From Janibacter massiliensis (GTDB lineage Bacteria; Actinomycetota; Actinomycetes; Actinomycetales; Dermatophilaceae), in NCBI RefSeq assembly GCF_900289115.1, contig NZ_LT985196.1, positions 965,267 to 1,029,266 on the forward strand: a stretch of DNA of 64,000 nt. The letters run 5' to 3'. A model generated the notes under the pieces. That model ran no database searches. It saw only the letters and a list, made by a program, of their open reading frames with translations, and was not told the DNA's origin. Positions 26,378 through 35,134 of the stretch are shown in pieces. The position numbers and the translations under genes were made by a program. Every line of letters begins with the position of its first letter. Within the stretch, counting starts at the first letter, position 1.

Positions 26378-27466
26378 GTGCCGCAGACCGTCAAGGGCGT
26401 CGTCGCCCGCCGCAAGGGAGCCGACGTCGAGGTGCTCGACATCGTCGTCCCCGACCCCGGTCCGGGCGAGGCTCTCGTCGCCGTCGAGACGTGCGGGGTG
26501 TGCCACACCGACCTCCACTACCGCGAGGGCGGGATCAACGACGAGTTCCCCTTCCTCTTGGGCCACGAGGCCGCCGGACGGGTCGAGGCCGTCGGCGAGG
26601 GCGTGACGAACGTCGAGCCGGGGGACTTCGTCGTCCTCAACTGGCGGGCGGTGTGCGGTCAGTGCCGCGCGTGCCGCAAGGGCCGTCCGCACCTGTGCTT
26701 CGACACCCACAACGCGACCCAGCCGATGACGATCGCCGAGACGGGTGAGGCCCTCACCCCCGCCCTGGGGATCGGGGCCTTCGCCGAGAAGACCCTCGTC
26801 GCGGCCGGTCAGTGCACGAAGGTCGACCCCGCGGCGGACGCTGCCGCCGTCGGGCTCATCGGGTGCGGCGTCATGGCCGGTTTCGGCGCCGCGGTGAACA
26901 CCGGCGGCGTCACCCGCGGCGACAGCGTCGCCGTCATCGGCTGCGGCGGGGTCGGGGACGCCGCGATCGCCGGCGCCGCCGTCGCCGGCGCGACGACGAT
27001 CATCGCCGTCGACCTCGACGCCCGGAAGCTGGAGACGGCGCGCCGCTTCGGCGCCACCCACACGGTCGACGCCTCGAACGAGGACGTCGTCGACCGCATC
27101 CGGGAGCTCACCGGCGGCTTCGGCGCCGACGTCGTCATCGAGGCCTGCGGCCTGCCGCAGACCTACGAGCAGGCCTTCTACGCCCGGGACCTCGCCGGGA
27201 CCGTCGTCCTCGTCGGGGTGCCCACGCCCGAGAAGGAGGTCACCCTCCCGATGATCGAGATCTTCGGCCGCGGTGGGGCGCTGAAGTCGAGCTGGTACGG
27301 CGACTGCCTGCCCGAGCGGGACTTCCCGATGCTCGTCGACCTCTACCGCCAGGGCCGGTTCGACCTCGACGCCTTCGTCACCGAGCGCATCGGCATCGGG
27401 GACGTCGAGGCGGCCTTCGAGAAGATGCACGGCGGGGACGTGCTGCGATCGGTCGTGGTGCTCTGA
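26378..27466 (+). CDS. mscR: S-(hydroxymethyl)mycothiol dehydrogenase
   Basis: 362-residue zinc-dependent alcohol dehydrogenase (class III type) that oxidises the formaldehyde-mycothiol adduct and can reduce S-nitrosomycothiol. Catalytic zinc: CGVCHTD (near 37) and [15 protein letters not shown]. Structural zinc: [18 protein letters not shown] site: [16 protein letters not shown]. Sequence pattern is very close to mycobacterial MscR. The GTG start has a GAGAGGGG SD. It overlaps the MBL gene by one base (TGATG). Confidence 0.93.
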   Translation: MPQTVKGVVARRKGADVEVLDIVVPDPGPGEALVAVETCGVCHTDLHYREGGINDEFPFLLGHEAAGRVEAVGEGVTNVEPGDFVVLNWRAVCGQCRACRKGRPHLCFDTHNATQPMTIAETGEALTPALGIGAFAEKTLVAAGQCTKVDPAADAAAVGLIGCGVMAGFGAAVNTGGVTRGDSVAVIGCGGVGDAAIAGAAVAGATTIIAVDLDARKLETARRFGATHTVDASNEDVVDRIRELTGGFGADVVIEACGLPQTYEQAFYARDLAGTVVLVGVPTPEKEVTLPMIEIFGRGGALKSSWYGDCLPERDFPMLVDLYRQGRFDLDAFVTERIGIGDVEAAFEKMHGGDVLRSVVVL

Positions 27467-28098
27467 TGGCTGCGCGCATCGAGAAGGTCGTCACCTCCGG
27501 CACCTTCGAGCTCGACGGCGGCTCGTGGGGGGTCGAGAACAACGTCTGGATCATCGGCGACGACGAGGAGTGCATCGTCCTCGACCCGGGTCACGAGCTC
27601 ATGCCGATCCTCGACGGCCTCGCCGAGCGAGCCCTCCTCGCGATCGTCTGCACCCACGCCCACAACGACCACATCGACGTCGCCGCCGAGCTGTCCCGGG
27701 CCACGGGAGCGCCCATCTGGGTGCACCCGGCCGAGCAGCCGCTGTGGGAGATGACCTATCCCGACCGGGTGCCGGACGCCGAGCTCGCCCACGGTCAGGT
27801 CTTCGAGGTGGGGGGCGTCGAGCTGACGGTGCTGCACACCCCGGGGCACTCGCCCGGCGCCTGCTGCCTGCACGCTCCCGAGCTCGGTGCCCTCTTCTCC
27901 GGGGACACGCTCTTCAACGGCGGGCCCGGCGCGACGGGCCGCTCGTTCAGCGACTTCGGGACGATCATCGACTCCATCACCTCCCAGCTGCTCGTCCTGC
28001 CGGAGGGGACCGTCGTCCACACCGGCCACGGCGATGACACGACGATCGGCGCGGAGAAGCCGCACCGTCAGCGCTGGGTCGACGAGCACGAGGACTGA
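27466..28098 (+). CDS. Metallo-beta-lactamase-fold hydrolase, MscR partner
   Basis: 210-residue MBL-fold protein with the dinuclear metal motif CTHAHNDHIDVAAEL (near 64-78), HTPGHSPGACC and SGDTLFNGGPG, ending in the VHTGHGDDTTIG His. It is coupled to mscR. The same pair occurs in mycobacteria (recalled as Rv2259-Rv2260), so it probably hydrolyses the S-formylmycothiol thioester, the glyoxalase II/formyl-thiol hydrolase role. That reaction is inferred. Confidence 0.88.
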   Translation: MAARIEKVVTSGTFELDGGSWGVENNVWIIGDDEECIVLDPGHELMPILDGLAERALLAIVCTHAHNDHIDVAAELSRATGAPIWVHPAEQPLWEMTYPDRVPDAELAHGQVFEVGGVELTVLHTPGHSPGACCLHAPELGALFSGDTLFNGGPGATGRSFSDFGTIIDSITSQLLVLPEGTVVHTGHGDDTTIGAEKPHRQRWVDEHED

Positions 28099-28105
28099 CC
28101 CCTGC

Positions 28106-28149
28106 GGGGAGTGCTCCCCATTCCGCGGGCACCGCCGCGCCCCTAGCCT
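28106..28149 (+). promoter_or_regulatory. Dyad promoter 3 (GGGGA-N4-TCCCC, 24 nt, TAGCCT)
   Basis: GGGGAGTGCTCCCC at 28106-28119, 24 nt, then TAGCCT at 28144-28149. It drives the EspG-like/lipase/lipoprotein operon starting at 28179. Confidence 0.65.
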
Positions 28150-28178
28150 GTGACACGCCACACGGAGAGGGGCAGGTC

Positions 28179-29075
28179 ATGGCAGAGGGTGCCGGGCGTC
28201 CGGAGTCGGACGGGTTGACGATCAGGCGGATCAGCGCGCGGGCGATGCACGTGCTGTCCGAGGCCTTGGGCACGCTCAGCGCGCGCAGCGACGCCGCCGT
28301 GACGACGACCGACGAGGCCGCCGGGTGGCGCAGCGCGGTCGTCGCCGCCGGCGCCCAGCCGCAGGAGACGAGCGGCGCAGCGCAGGGGAGCGCCCCGGTC
28401 GTCGACTCCGACGCCGCCTGGGACGAGCTCGTCCGGGCCGGCCTGGCGACGGCCCGCGGCACGGTCGACCCGCGGTGGGCGCAGGTGCTGCGCGGCGCGG
28501 CCGCCGCCGACCACACCTACCGCGTCGTCGCGCGCCAGGGGGAGCTCGGGACGGCGACGAGCATCTCGCTCATGCCCGCCGCCGGGCTCGGCGTGAGCGT
28601 GACGGAGCGCCGCCGCCTGCAGGTCACCGACGCCGAGGTCGTCGTCGCGGCCGTGGAGGACGCGGTCGAGATCGCGCTCTTCCGCGCCAAGGACCTGTGG
28701 GGCGCCGTCCGCCGGGTCCTGCCGCAGGTCGAGCAGGTCGTCGCCGACCCCGCGCCGACGCTCCCGCGCGACGAGGTGAGCGTCGCCGAGGTCGACCTCG
28801 CCGCGGGCGAGACCCGCATCCCGGAGATGCTGCACGAGGCCCTCGCCGGGGCCCAGGTCGAGGTGAGCCTGGGCATGCTCGTCCTGCTCGAGGACGACCG
28901 GTCGGTCTCGGCCCAGCGGCACTGGGCGCTCACCGACCAGGGCCTGCTCGAGGTCCGGGTCCGTCCCACCGACGTCGAGGTGGTCCGCGTCGAGCCCGGC
29001 GCGATCGGTCACGAGCTCGTGTGGATCACGACCGGCGCGCTCCAGGTGCAGTCCGAGGGGCGGCGGTCGGCATGA
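28179..29075 (+). CDS. EspG-like type VII secretion chaperone candidate
   Basis: 298-residue soluble protein without signal peptide. An Ala-rich helical N-terminal part (1-75) is followed by an alpha/beta region with AWDELVRAGLATARGTVDPRWAQVLRG (spread 88-114) and alternating strands. This recalls EspG, the chaperone that holds ESX substrates. Its stop overlaps the start of the WXG100-lipase gene (ATGA), placing it as a dedicated partner. Similarity is by pattern only; a profile search is needed to confirm it. Confidence 0.5.
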   Translation: MAEGAGRPESDGLTIRRISARAMHVLSEALGTLSARSDAAVTTTDEAAGWRSAVVAAGAQPQETSGAAQGSAPVVDSDAAWDELVRAGLATARGTVDPRWAQVLRGAAAADHTYRVVARQGELGTATSISLMPAAGLGVSVTERRRLQVTDAEVVVAAVEDAVEIALFRAKDLWGAVRRVLPQVEQVVADPAPTLPRDEVSVAEVDLAAGETRIPEMLHEALAGAQVEVSLGMLVLLEDDRSVSAQRHWALTDQGLLEVRVRPTDVEVVRVEPGAIGHELVWITTGALQVQSEGRRSA

Positions 29076-30646
29076 GCCTGACGCACGGGATGGACCCCGG
29101 CCGGGTCCGCGAGGTCGCCGGCCGGATGAAGGTCGTCGCGAACAGCACCCGCGAGGTCCGCGAGGGCGCCGACTCCACCGTCTCGGACCTCTCGCAGGTC
29201 TGGGAGGGCGCCGACCTCGAGCAGTTCACCTCCGACTGGGGCGTCCATGCCCGCACCCTCGACCACGTCGGTGACCAGCTCCAGCAGTTCGCCGACCTCC
29301 TCGAGAAGCAGGCCGGCGAGCAGGAGGAGGCCAGCGGCGGCGGTGGTGCCGGCGGCAGCAGCGGCGGCCGTGGCCCGAGCCTGCTCGACCGGCTCCGCCA
29401 GGCGGGCGAGGACCTCCTCGAGGGTGTCGACGACGTCATCGACACCGTCGGCGACGCGGTCTCGGACGGCATCGACTGGGTCGGTGACCGGCTGTCGGAC
29501 CTCTGGGACGGCGCCAAGGACTTCTGGAACGAGCAGGTCGTCACCCGGTGGAACGCCGGCATGGCGGCGCTTGAGCGGCTCGGCCCCTCGCTGGCGAACA
29601 TCGGCCGCCAGTTCACGCAGATCTTCACCGAGGGTCGCTGGCCCCGCTTCGGGGAGGCTCTCACCTCGGCCACGCTCCTGCTGGGCCGGGTGGGCGGCGT
29701 CCTCGCGAACGTCGTCACCGGGGAGGACCAGGGGATCTTCGCCCACGGCACCGGCGGCGTCGACCCCGGTGGCCGGGAGGTCCCGATCGGCGACGGCAGG
29801 GGCCAGCAGCCGGTCCCGGCGACGCTGCCCGACCTGATCAACTCCATCAACGAGACGTACGACGGCCAGCGACCGGGGGAGAACCGGAACATCCGGATCA
29901 CCGAGGTCACGACGACCGACGCGAACGGGAACCCGCGGACGGCGTACATCGTCAACGTCCCGGGCACCGACGGGCTCGGCGAGTTCCCCGGATCGATCAC
30001 CGGCTCGGACAACCCCTTCGACAACACCTCCAACCTCGAGCTGCAGGCCGGCGAGCGCAGCGCCTCGATGGAGGCCGTCGAGGCCGCGATGCGCGAGGCG
30101 GGCATCCCGCCCGGCGCTCCCGTGCTGCTCAACGGGCACTCCCAGGGCGGCATGGTGACCAGCGCACTGCTGCAGGACCCCGCGTTCCGCGAGCGCTACA
30201 ACGTGACGCACATGATCACCGAGGGGTCCCCGAACGACAGCCGACAGGTGCCGGCGGGCGTCAACTACCTCGCGCTGGAGCACACGAACGACGCCGTCCC
30301 CAAGCTCGACTTCGGCGATGCGCTCCTGGGGCCGGTCCCCAACCCGTTCCCGCTCGGGCCGCCGGTGCTGCCCGGCCCGATCCCGCACCCGACGACGGAC
30401 CTGCAGGGCTCCCCGGGCAACGTCACCCAGGTCCGGCTCGATCCGCCGCCCGGGGTGACGATGACCGGTGGCAGCGCGCAGAACGCGCACCACTACGACA
30501 ACTACGACGTGTCGATCCGTCGCGAGCTCGCCAACGGCAACCCGCAGCTGACGAGCTACGCGAACGATCCGGGGCTGTCGGTGTTCATGACCGACGACCC
30601 CAGCCGGGTGAGGTCGCGCGAGTACCAGTCCCACCGACGGCCGTGA
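29072..30646 (+). CDS. WXG100-fused alpha/beta-hydrolase (lipase), T7SS effector candidate
   Basis: 524 residues. N-terminal WXG100-like module (1-85: SLTHGMDPGRVREVAGRM, turn WEGADLEQF), then SGGGGAGGSSGG linker, a helical/amphipathic region (about 105-210, LLDRLRQAGEDLLEGVDDVI) and an alpha/beta-hydrolase domain. The nucleophile elbow is LLNGHSQGGMV (G-H-S-x-G), the likely acid is in the HTNDAVPKLDFGD region, and the His is in NAHHYDNYD. It is probably secreted and lipid- or ester-cleaving. The N-terminus is clearly related to that of the C2-protease effector. Confidence 0.8.
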   Translation: MSLTHGMDPGRVREVAGRMKVVANSTREVREGADSTVSDLSQVWEGADLEQFTSDWGVHARTLDHVGDQLQQFADLLEKQAGEQEEASGGGGAGGSSGGRGPSLLDRLRQAGEDLLEGVDDVIDTVGDAVSDGIDWVGDRLSDLWDGAKDFWNEQVVTRWNAGMAALERLGPSLANIGRQFTQIFTEGRWPRFGEALTSATLLLGRVGGVLANVVTGEDQGIFAHGTGGVDPGGREVPIGDGRGQQPVPATLPDLINSINETYDGQRPGENRNIRITEVTTTDANGNPRTAYIVNVPGTDGLGEFPGSITGSDNPFDNTSNLELQAGERSASMEAVEAAMREAGIPPGAPVLLNGHSQGGMVTSALLQDPAFRERYNVTHMITEGSPNDSRQVPAGVNYLALEHTNDAVPKLDFGDALLGPVPNPFPLGPPVLPGPIPHPTTDLQGSPGNVTQVRLDPPPGVTMTGGSAQNAHHYDNYDVSIRRELANGNPQLTSYANDPGLSVFMTDDPSRVRSREYQSHRRP

Positions 30647-30666
30647 CCAGGTGGCAGGCTGACGCC

Positions 30667-31089
30667 ATGCGTCACGTCGTCGCGCTCGCGCTGTGCCTCG
30701 TCACCCTCTCGGCCTGCGGCCTGCTCGGTCGGGGCTCGAAGCCGGAGCGCTCCCCGGGCTGGGAGGCCCGGGCCGTCGCCGCGGTCGAGTCCTCGCCCGG
30801 GATCACCAACCCGGACGTCGAGGTCTTCACGGTCGACGCGGGGATGGGTGACGCGACGAAGATCGGCGGCACGGTCGACCTCACCGGTGCCGACCCGAGG
30901 GCTGACTACGAGCGGATGCTCCGCAACCTCACCGCGGCGCTCGGCCCGTCGGCGAACATCGGTGTCGACATCAAGGGCAGGGTCCCGGGACAGCGCACGA
31001 TCTCCCAGACCGACCTCGGCATCTACGTCGCGACCTCGGACGAGCTCTACCGCCACTTCCACGGCGGCGGGTCCGCGCCCTCGTCCTGA
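30667..31089 (+). CDS. Lipoprotein paired with the WXG100-lipase
   Basis: 140 residues. Signal peptide MRHVVALALCLVTLSAC with lipobox LSAC; the mature domain (IKGRVPGQRTISQTDLGIYV) is alpha/beta. ATG 30667 is chosen because it begins the signal peptide and follows AGGTGG; a GTG at 30643 overlaps the lipase stop. Its position mirrors the lipoprotein behind the protease effector. In Staphylococcus aureus the type VII lipase TslA is neutralised by lipoproteins (TilA), so an immunity role is a reasonable hypothesis. Confidence 0.7.
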   Translation: MRHVVALALCLVTLSACGLLGRGSKPERSPGWEARAVAAVESSPGITNPDVEVFTVDAGMGDATKIGGTVDLTGADPRADYERMLRNLTAALGPSANIGVDIKGRVPGQRTISQTDLGIYVATSDELYRHFHGGGSAPSS

Positions 31090-31159
31090 GCCGGCGCGCG
31101 GCGGCCTCGACCCGTCCGTCGTGCGAGGTGCCCCCGTCCGCCGCGGGTAGCCTTGCCCG

Positions 31160-32596
31160 GTGACACTCCGCCTGTTCGACACCGCCACCCGGCAGCTGCG
31201 CGACTTCGAGCCCGTCGTGCCCGGACGTGTCGGGATGTACATCTGCGGCCTGACGACCCAGGGGGAGCCGCACATCGGGCACATCCGGTTCGCCGTCGCC
31301 TTCGACGTCCTGCGCCGCTGGCTGACCCGAGGGCACGGCTACGAGGTCGAGCTCATCCGCAACGTCACGGACATCGACGACAAGATCCTCCGCAAGGCCG
31401 CCGAGACCGGTGAGGACTGGTACGCGCTGTCCTACCGCAACGAGCGGGCGACCTCCGAGGCCCTCGACCTCCTCGGCGTCCTGCCGGCGACCTACGAGCC
31501 GCGCGCCACCGGCCACGTCCCGGCGATGGTCGAGCTCATCGACCTGCTCGTCGAGCGGGGCCACGCCTACCCCGCGCCGGACGGCAGCGGCGACGTCTAC
31601 TTCGACGTCCGCAGCTGGCCCTCCTACGGCGAGCTGTCGAACCAGTCCCTCGACGACATGGCCGCAGCCGAGGACGCGGACCCCCGCGGCAAGCGGGACC
31701 CGCGCGACTTTGCCCTGTGGAAGGGCGCGAAGCCGGACGAGCCGGCGAGCGCGAGCTGGCCGACCCCCTACGGTCGCGGCCGCCCCGGCTGGCACCTGGA
31801 GTGCTCGGCGATGGCCCGCACGTACCTCGGCAGCGCGTTCGACATCCACGGCGGCGGCATCGACCTGCGCTTCCCCCACCACGAGAACGAGCAGGCCCAG
31901 TCCCGCGCCGCGGGCGACGAGTTCGCCCGCTTCTGGCTCCACAACGGCTGGGTCACCGTCAAGGGCCAGAAGATGGGCAAGTCCCTCGGCAACGCCCTGG
32001 GCATCCACCACCTCGCCCGGTCCGTGCGTCCGCTGACGATCCGCTACTTCCTCACCGCCGCGCACTACCGGTCGATGATCGAGTACCACGACGGCTCGCT
32101 CGCCGAGGCGCAGGCCGCGGTCGAGCGGATCGAGGGCTTCCTCGACCGGGCGCTGCCCGACACCGACACCCTCGAGCCGACCGGGGACGAGGAGCTGCCC
32201 GAGCAGTTCGCCGCGGCGCTCGACGACGACCTCGGCGTCTCCGGTGCGCTCGCCGTCGTCCACGACCACGTCCGCCGGGGCAACACCCAGCTCGACGACG
32301 GCGAGCGCGAGGCGGCGGCGGCCACGGCACGGACCGTCGTCGCGATGACCGACGTCCTCGGGGTCAACCCGCTGTCGCCGGCGTGGCACCGCTCGGGCGG
32401 CGGCCAGGAGCAGGCTCTCGAGTCCGCGCTCGACGTCCTCGTCCGGCGCCTCGTAGACGACCGCGCCGCCGCGCGGGCCGCGCGGGACTTCGCCACCGCC
32501 GACGCGATCCGCGACACCCTCGCCGGGGCCGGGATCCTCGTCGAGGACACCCCCTCGGGCGCCCGCTGGTCGCTCGCCAAGGACGGAGCAGCCTGA
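31160..32596 (+). CDS. cysS: Cysteinyl-tRNA synthetase
   Basis: 478-residue class I aminoacyl-tRNA synthetase. HIGH motif in [14 protein letters not shown], Zn-binding Cys/His ([27 protein letters not shown]) and KMSKS-type loop [11 protein letters not shown]. It could in principle be the paralogue MshC, but MshC is shorter (about 410 residues), and the carD-ispDF-cysS-rlmB context supports CysS. TAGCCT lies six nucleotides before the GTG. It overlaps rlmB by one base. Confidence 0.94.
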   Translation: MTLRLFDTATRQLRDFEPVVPGRVGMYICGLTTQGEPHIGHIRFAVAFDVLRRWLTRGHGYEVELIRNVTDIDDKILRKAAETGEDWYALSYRNERATSEALDLLGVLPATYEPRATGHVPAMVELIDLLVERGHAYPAPDGSGDVYFDVRSWPSYGELSNQSLDDMAAAEDADPRGKRDPRDFALWKGAKPDEPASASWPTPYGRGRPGWHLECSAMARTYLGSAFDIHGGGIDLRFPHHENEQAQSRAAGDEFARFWLHNGWVTVKGQKMGKSLGNALGIHHLARSVRPLTIRYFLTAAHYRSMIEYHDGSLAEAQAAVERIEGFLDRALPDTDTLEPTGDEELPEQFAAALDDDLGVSGALAVVHDHVRRGNTQLDDGEREAAAATARTVVAMTDVLGVNPLSPAWHRSGGGQEQALESALDVLVRRLVDDRAAARAARDFATADAIRDTLAGAGILVEDTPSGARWSLAKDGAA

Positions 32597-33546
32597 TGGC
32601 CGGGAACTCGCAGCGCCGTGGAGCGGTCCGCCGGACCGGCTCGAAGAAGGGCGCCCAGGTCGGGTCCGGCGGGCAGCGCCGCCGGGGGCTGGAGGGCAAG
32701 GGCCCCACGCCGAAGGCCGCGGACCGCCCGAACCACAAGGCGTACGCGGGCGGGAAGTCCGCGACCCGTCCGACCGCGCGCGGCGGGCAGCGGCGCTCGA
32801 AGGCAAGCAGCGAGGTCGTCGCGGGACGCAACTCCGTCGTCGAGGCCCTGCGGGCCGACGTCCCCGCGAGCACGATGTACGTCGCCGGTCGCATCGAGTC
32901 CGACGACCGCGTCAAGGAGGCCCTGACGATCGCCGCCGAGCGGGGGATCGCCATCCTCGAGACGCCGCGTGGCGAGCTCGACCGGCTCACCGACGGCGCG
33001 GTCCACCAGGGGCTCGCGCTCCAGGTCCCGCCGTACGAGTACGCCCACCCCGCCGATCTCCTCGACAGCGAGATCCCCGGGCAGCCGCTCATCGTCGCGC
33101 TCGACGGGATCACCGACCCGCGCAACCTCGGCGCGATCGTCCGTTCGGTCGGGGCCTTCGGCGGCCACGGGGTGCTCGTCCCGGCCAGACGCTCGGCGGG
33201 GATGACCGCGAGCGCGTGGAAGACGAGCGCCGGCGCCGCCGCTCGCATCCCCGTCGCGCAGGCGACCAACCTCACCCGCGCGCTCGAGGACTACCGCAAG
33301 GCGGGCCTGTTCGTCGTCGGGCTCGACATGGACGGCGACGTCGCGCTGCCGGGCCTGGAGCTCGCGAGCGGACCCCTCGTCGTCGTCGTCGGCTCCGAGG
33401 GCAAGGGCCTGTCCCGGCTCGTCGCGCAGACGTGCGACCAGATCGTCTCGATCCCGATGAGCGCCGCCACCGAGAGCCTCAACGCGGGCATGGCGGCCGC
33501 CGTGACGTTGTACGAGGTCGCGCGGCTTCGGGCCCAGGAGCGCTGA
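32596..33546 (+). CDS. rlmB: 23S rRNA 2'-O-methyltransferase RlmB-like (SpoU family)
   Basis: 316 residues. A basic, disordered N-terminal extension (1-72) precedes an RNA-binding substrate domain ([13 protein letters not shown]) and a SPOUT knot methyltransferase with motif 1 [20 protein letters not shown], motif 2 [14 protein letters not shown] and motif 3 [22 protein letters not shown]. It methylates a guanosine 2'-O in 23S rRNA. Start ATG overlaps the cysS stop. Confidence 0.93.
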   Translation: MAGNSQRRGAVRRTGSKKGAQVGSGGQRRRGLEGKGPTPKAADRPNHKAYAGGKSATRPTARGGQRRSKASSEVVAGRNSVVEALRADVPASTMYVAGRIESDDRVKEALTIAAERGIAILETPRGELDRLTDGAVHQGLALQVPPYEYAHPADLLDSEIPGQPLIVALDGITDPRNLGAIVRSVGAFGGHGVLVPARRSAGMTASAWKTSAGAAARIPVAQATNLTRALEDYRKAGLFVVGLDMDGDVALPGLELASGPLVVVVGSEGKGLSRLVAQTCDQIVSIPMSAATESLNAGMAAAVTLYEVARLRAQER

Positions 33547-33554
33547 CGCCGGAC

Positions 33555-33610
33555 GGGGAGTGCTCCCCTCCGCCGAACCGGGGCGTGCCGCGGTCTCGAA
33601 CCGCTAGGCT
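33555..33610 (+). promoter_or_regulatory. Dyad promoter 4 (GGGGA-N4-TCCCC) before the CD225 gene
   Basis: GGGGAGTGCTCCCC at 33555-33568 is identical to site 3. The nearest -10, TAGGCT at 33605-33610, is 36 nt downstream instead of 24. Confidence 0.55.
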
Positions 33611-33661
33611 ACGCGCGTCAGGATCACCGGCGGGGACCCGCCATCACCCAAGGGGAAGCAC

Positions 33662-33997
33662 ATGTCCTACCAGGCGCCGCAGGGCTCGATGACGGCCGTG
33701 ACCGACGCCCCGCCGAACAACAACCTCGGTCTGGCGATCGCGTCGATCTTCTGCTGCTGGCCGGCCGCGATCTTTGCGATCCTCGAGGCCAACAAGGTCA
33801 ACACGCTGTGGGCGCAGGGCGACCGCAACGGTGCGCACGCCGCCGCGGCCAAGGCGAAGAAGATCGCGATGTGGGCCATCATCGGTGGCCTCGTCCTCAC
33901 GGTGCTGTTCATCATCGGGTACTTCCTCCTCTTCGCCGCCGTGCTGAGCGCGAGCGACGGCGCCTCGTCGACGTACTCGTTCTCGAGCTCCTACTGA
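33662..33997 (+). CDS. CD225/dispanin-family membrane protein
   Basis: 111 residues with two hydrophobic helices. The first half shows the CD225 hallmark: NNNLGLAIASIFCCWP, then EANKVNTLWAQGDRNGA and AKAKKIAMWAIIGG. Dispanins include the animal IFITM proteins that alter membrane fusion; bacterial roles are unknown. AAGGGGAAG SD. It is followed six bases later by a DUF2752 gene and preceded by the effector-type dyad. Confidence 0.85.
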   Translation: MSYQAPQGSMTAVTDAPPNNNLGLAIASIFCCWPAAIFAILEANKVNTLWAQGDRNGAHAAAAKAKKIAMWAIIGGLVLTVLFIIGYFLLFAAVLSASDGASSTYSFSSSY

Positions 33998-34002
33998 GCC
34001 CC

Positions 34003-34455
34003 ATGACGACGGGACTCCTCCCGTCGAGCGCGGCCTCGACGACCCCGGGACAGCCGTCCCGGGGTCGTCGGCTGCTCGAGCCCGGTCTGTGGCTCGCCGG
34101 TGCCAGCGTGTGGTTCACGGCCCTCTACGTCGTCGACCCGAACGAGCCCGGCCACTTCCCCACGTGCCCCTTCCTCTGGCTCACCGGCTTCTACTGCCCG
34201 GGGTGCGGATCGATGCGCTGCACGCACGACCTGCTCCACGGCGACCTCGCCGGGGCCTTCGCCCGCAATCCGGTCCTGCCGATCGTCTACGTCGCCCTGG
34301 CCATCGGGTTCACCCGCTGGACGATCCGGCTCTGGCGCGGTCTGCCCCGGACCCATCTGGCGCCCCCGTGGCGGATCCAGGCGATCGCCTGGGCCTACGT
34401 CGCCTTCTTCGTGCTGCGGAACGTCCCGGGCTGGACCTGGCTCTCGCCGGCCTGA
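34003..34455 (+). CDS. DUF2752 membrane protein
   Basis: 150 residues, three transmembrane helices. The family signature C-P-x-C-G-x-x-R is seen as FYCPGCGSMRCTHDLLHGD (near 64-82), followed by FARNPVLPIVYVAL. Function unknown; often found next to CD225 or TM2-type small membrane proteins. Co-transcribed with the CD225 gene and convergent with the RDD gene, whose stop is seven bases away. Confidence 0.85.
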   Translation: MTTGLLPSSAASTTPGQPSRGRRLLEPGLWLAGASVWFTALYVVDPNEPGHFPTCPFLWLTGFYCPGCGSMRCTHDLLHGDLAGAFARNPVLPIVYVALAIGFTRWTIRLWRGLPRTHLAPPWRIQAIAWAYVAFFVLRNVPGWTWLSPA

Positions 34456-34462
34456 GCGGGGC

Positions 34463-35083
34463 TCAGCGAAGCAGGCCGGGCGGGGTGGGGTTCGCGGGGT
34501 CCACGGGCCGGGTGACCTTGACGACGTGGCAGCTCGTCGCCTTCTCGCCGAGAGTCTGGCCGCGCTCGTCCCAGAGCATCCACAGCCACCCGAGGTACAT
34601 GACGTTGTTCGCCAGCGAGTTGAGGAACAGGCGCACGAACATCTGACCGGCGCCGATCGGGCGGCCGGTCTCGGTCCCGACGACGGCGATCCCGACCTTC
34701 TGCCGGCCGAGCGTCTGGCCGGTGCGGCCCGCGCGGAGGAACGAGTTCCAGATCGAGAACGCGGCGAGCCACACCACGGCGGCACCCATGAGGAGCGCGC
34801 CGAGGGCCATGAGGATGGTCCCGGTGGTGCTCCCGTCGGCCTCCCCGCTCATCGACGCTCCGACGACGAGCAGGATCCCGCCGAGGAGGTAGAGCGGGAG
34901 GAAGCGGAGCATCGCGTGGAGGGTGTCCCACAGACGCGCGACGACACGGTCGAGCGGGTCGGCCAGGGGGCCGATCCGTTGCGCGAGGAGGGCCTTCTGG
35001 TCGACGTACCCAGCGCCGTACCCCGCGGGGACCTGAGTCGCGGCCGGCGCTCCCGGCGGGAGCTGCTGGGGGTGCTGGGACAT
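34463..35083 (-). CDS. RDD-family membrane protein
   Basis: 206 residues with three or four transmembrane helices. The RDD-type region includes SFLRAGRTGQTLGRQKVGIAVV and LFLNSLANNVMYLGWLWMLWDERGQTLGEKA. A Pro/Gly-rich cytoplasmic N-terminus precedes the membrane part. Function unknown; RDD proteins are proposed transporters. Divided from the DUF4032 gene by 51 bp, same strand. Confidence 0.82.
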   Translation of the reverse strand: MSQHPQQLPPGAPAATQVPAGYGAGYVDQKALLAQRIGPLADPLDRVVARLWDTLHAMLRFLPLYLLGGILLVVGASMSGEADGSTTGTILMALGALLMGAAVVWLAAFSIWNSFLRAGRTGQTLGRQKVGIAVVGTETGRPIGAGQMFVRLFLNSLANNVMYLGWLWMLWDERGQTLGEKATSCHVVKVTRPVDPANPTPPGLLR

Positions 35084-35134
35084 CGTCGCTCCTGGACCAG
35101 CTCGGCTCGGCTCGTTCGCGGCCAGCGTAGCCAG

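Noticed and set aside
31160-32596. MshC (mycothiol cysteine ligase) instead of CysS
   Set aside because: The protein has 478 residues with the full C-terminal anticodon region and sits in the carD-ispDF-cysS-rlmB order; MshC is shorter.
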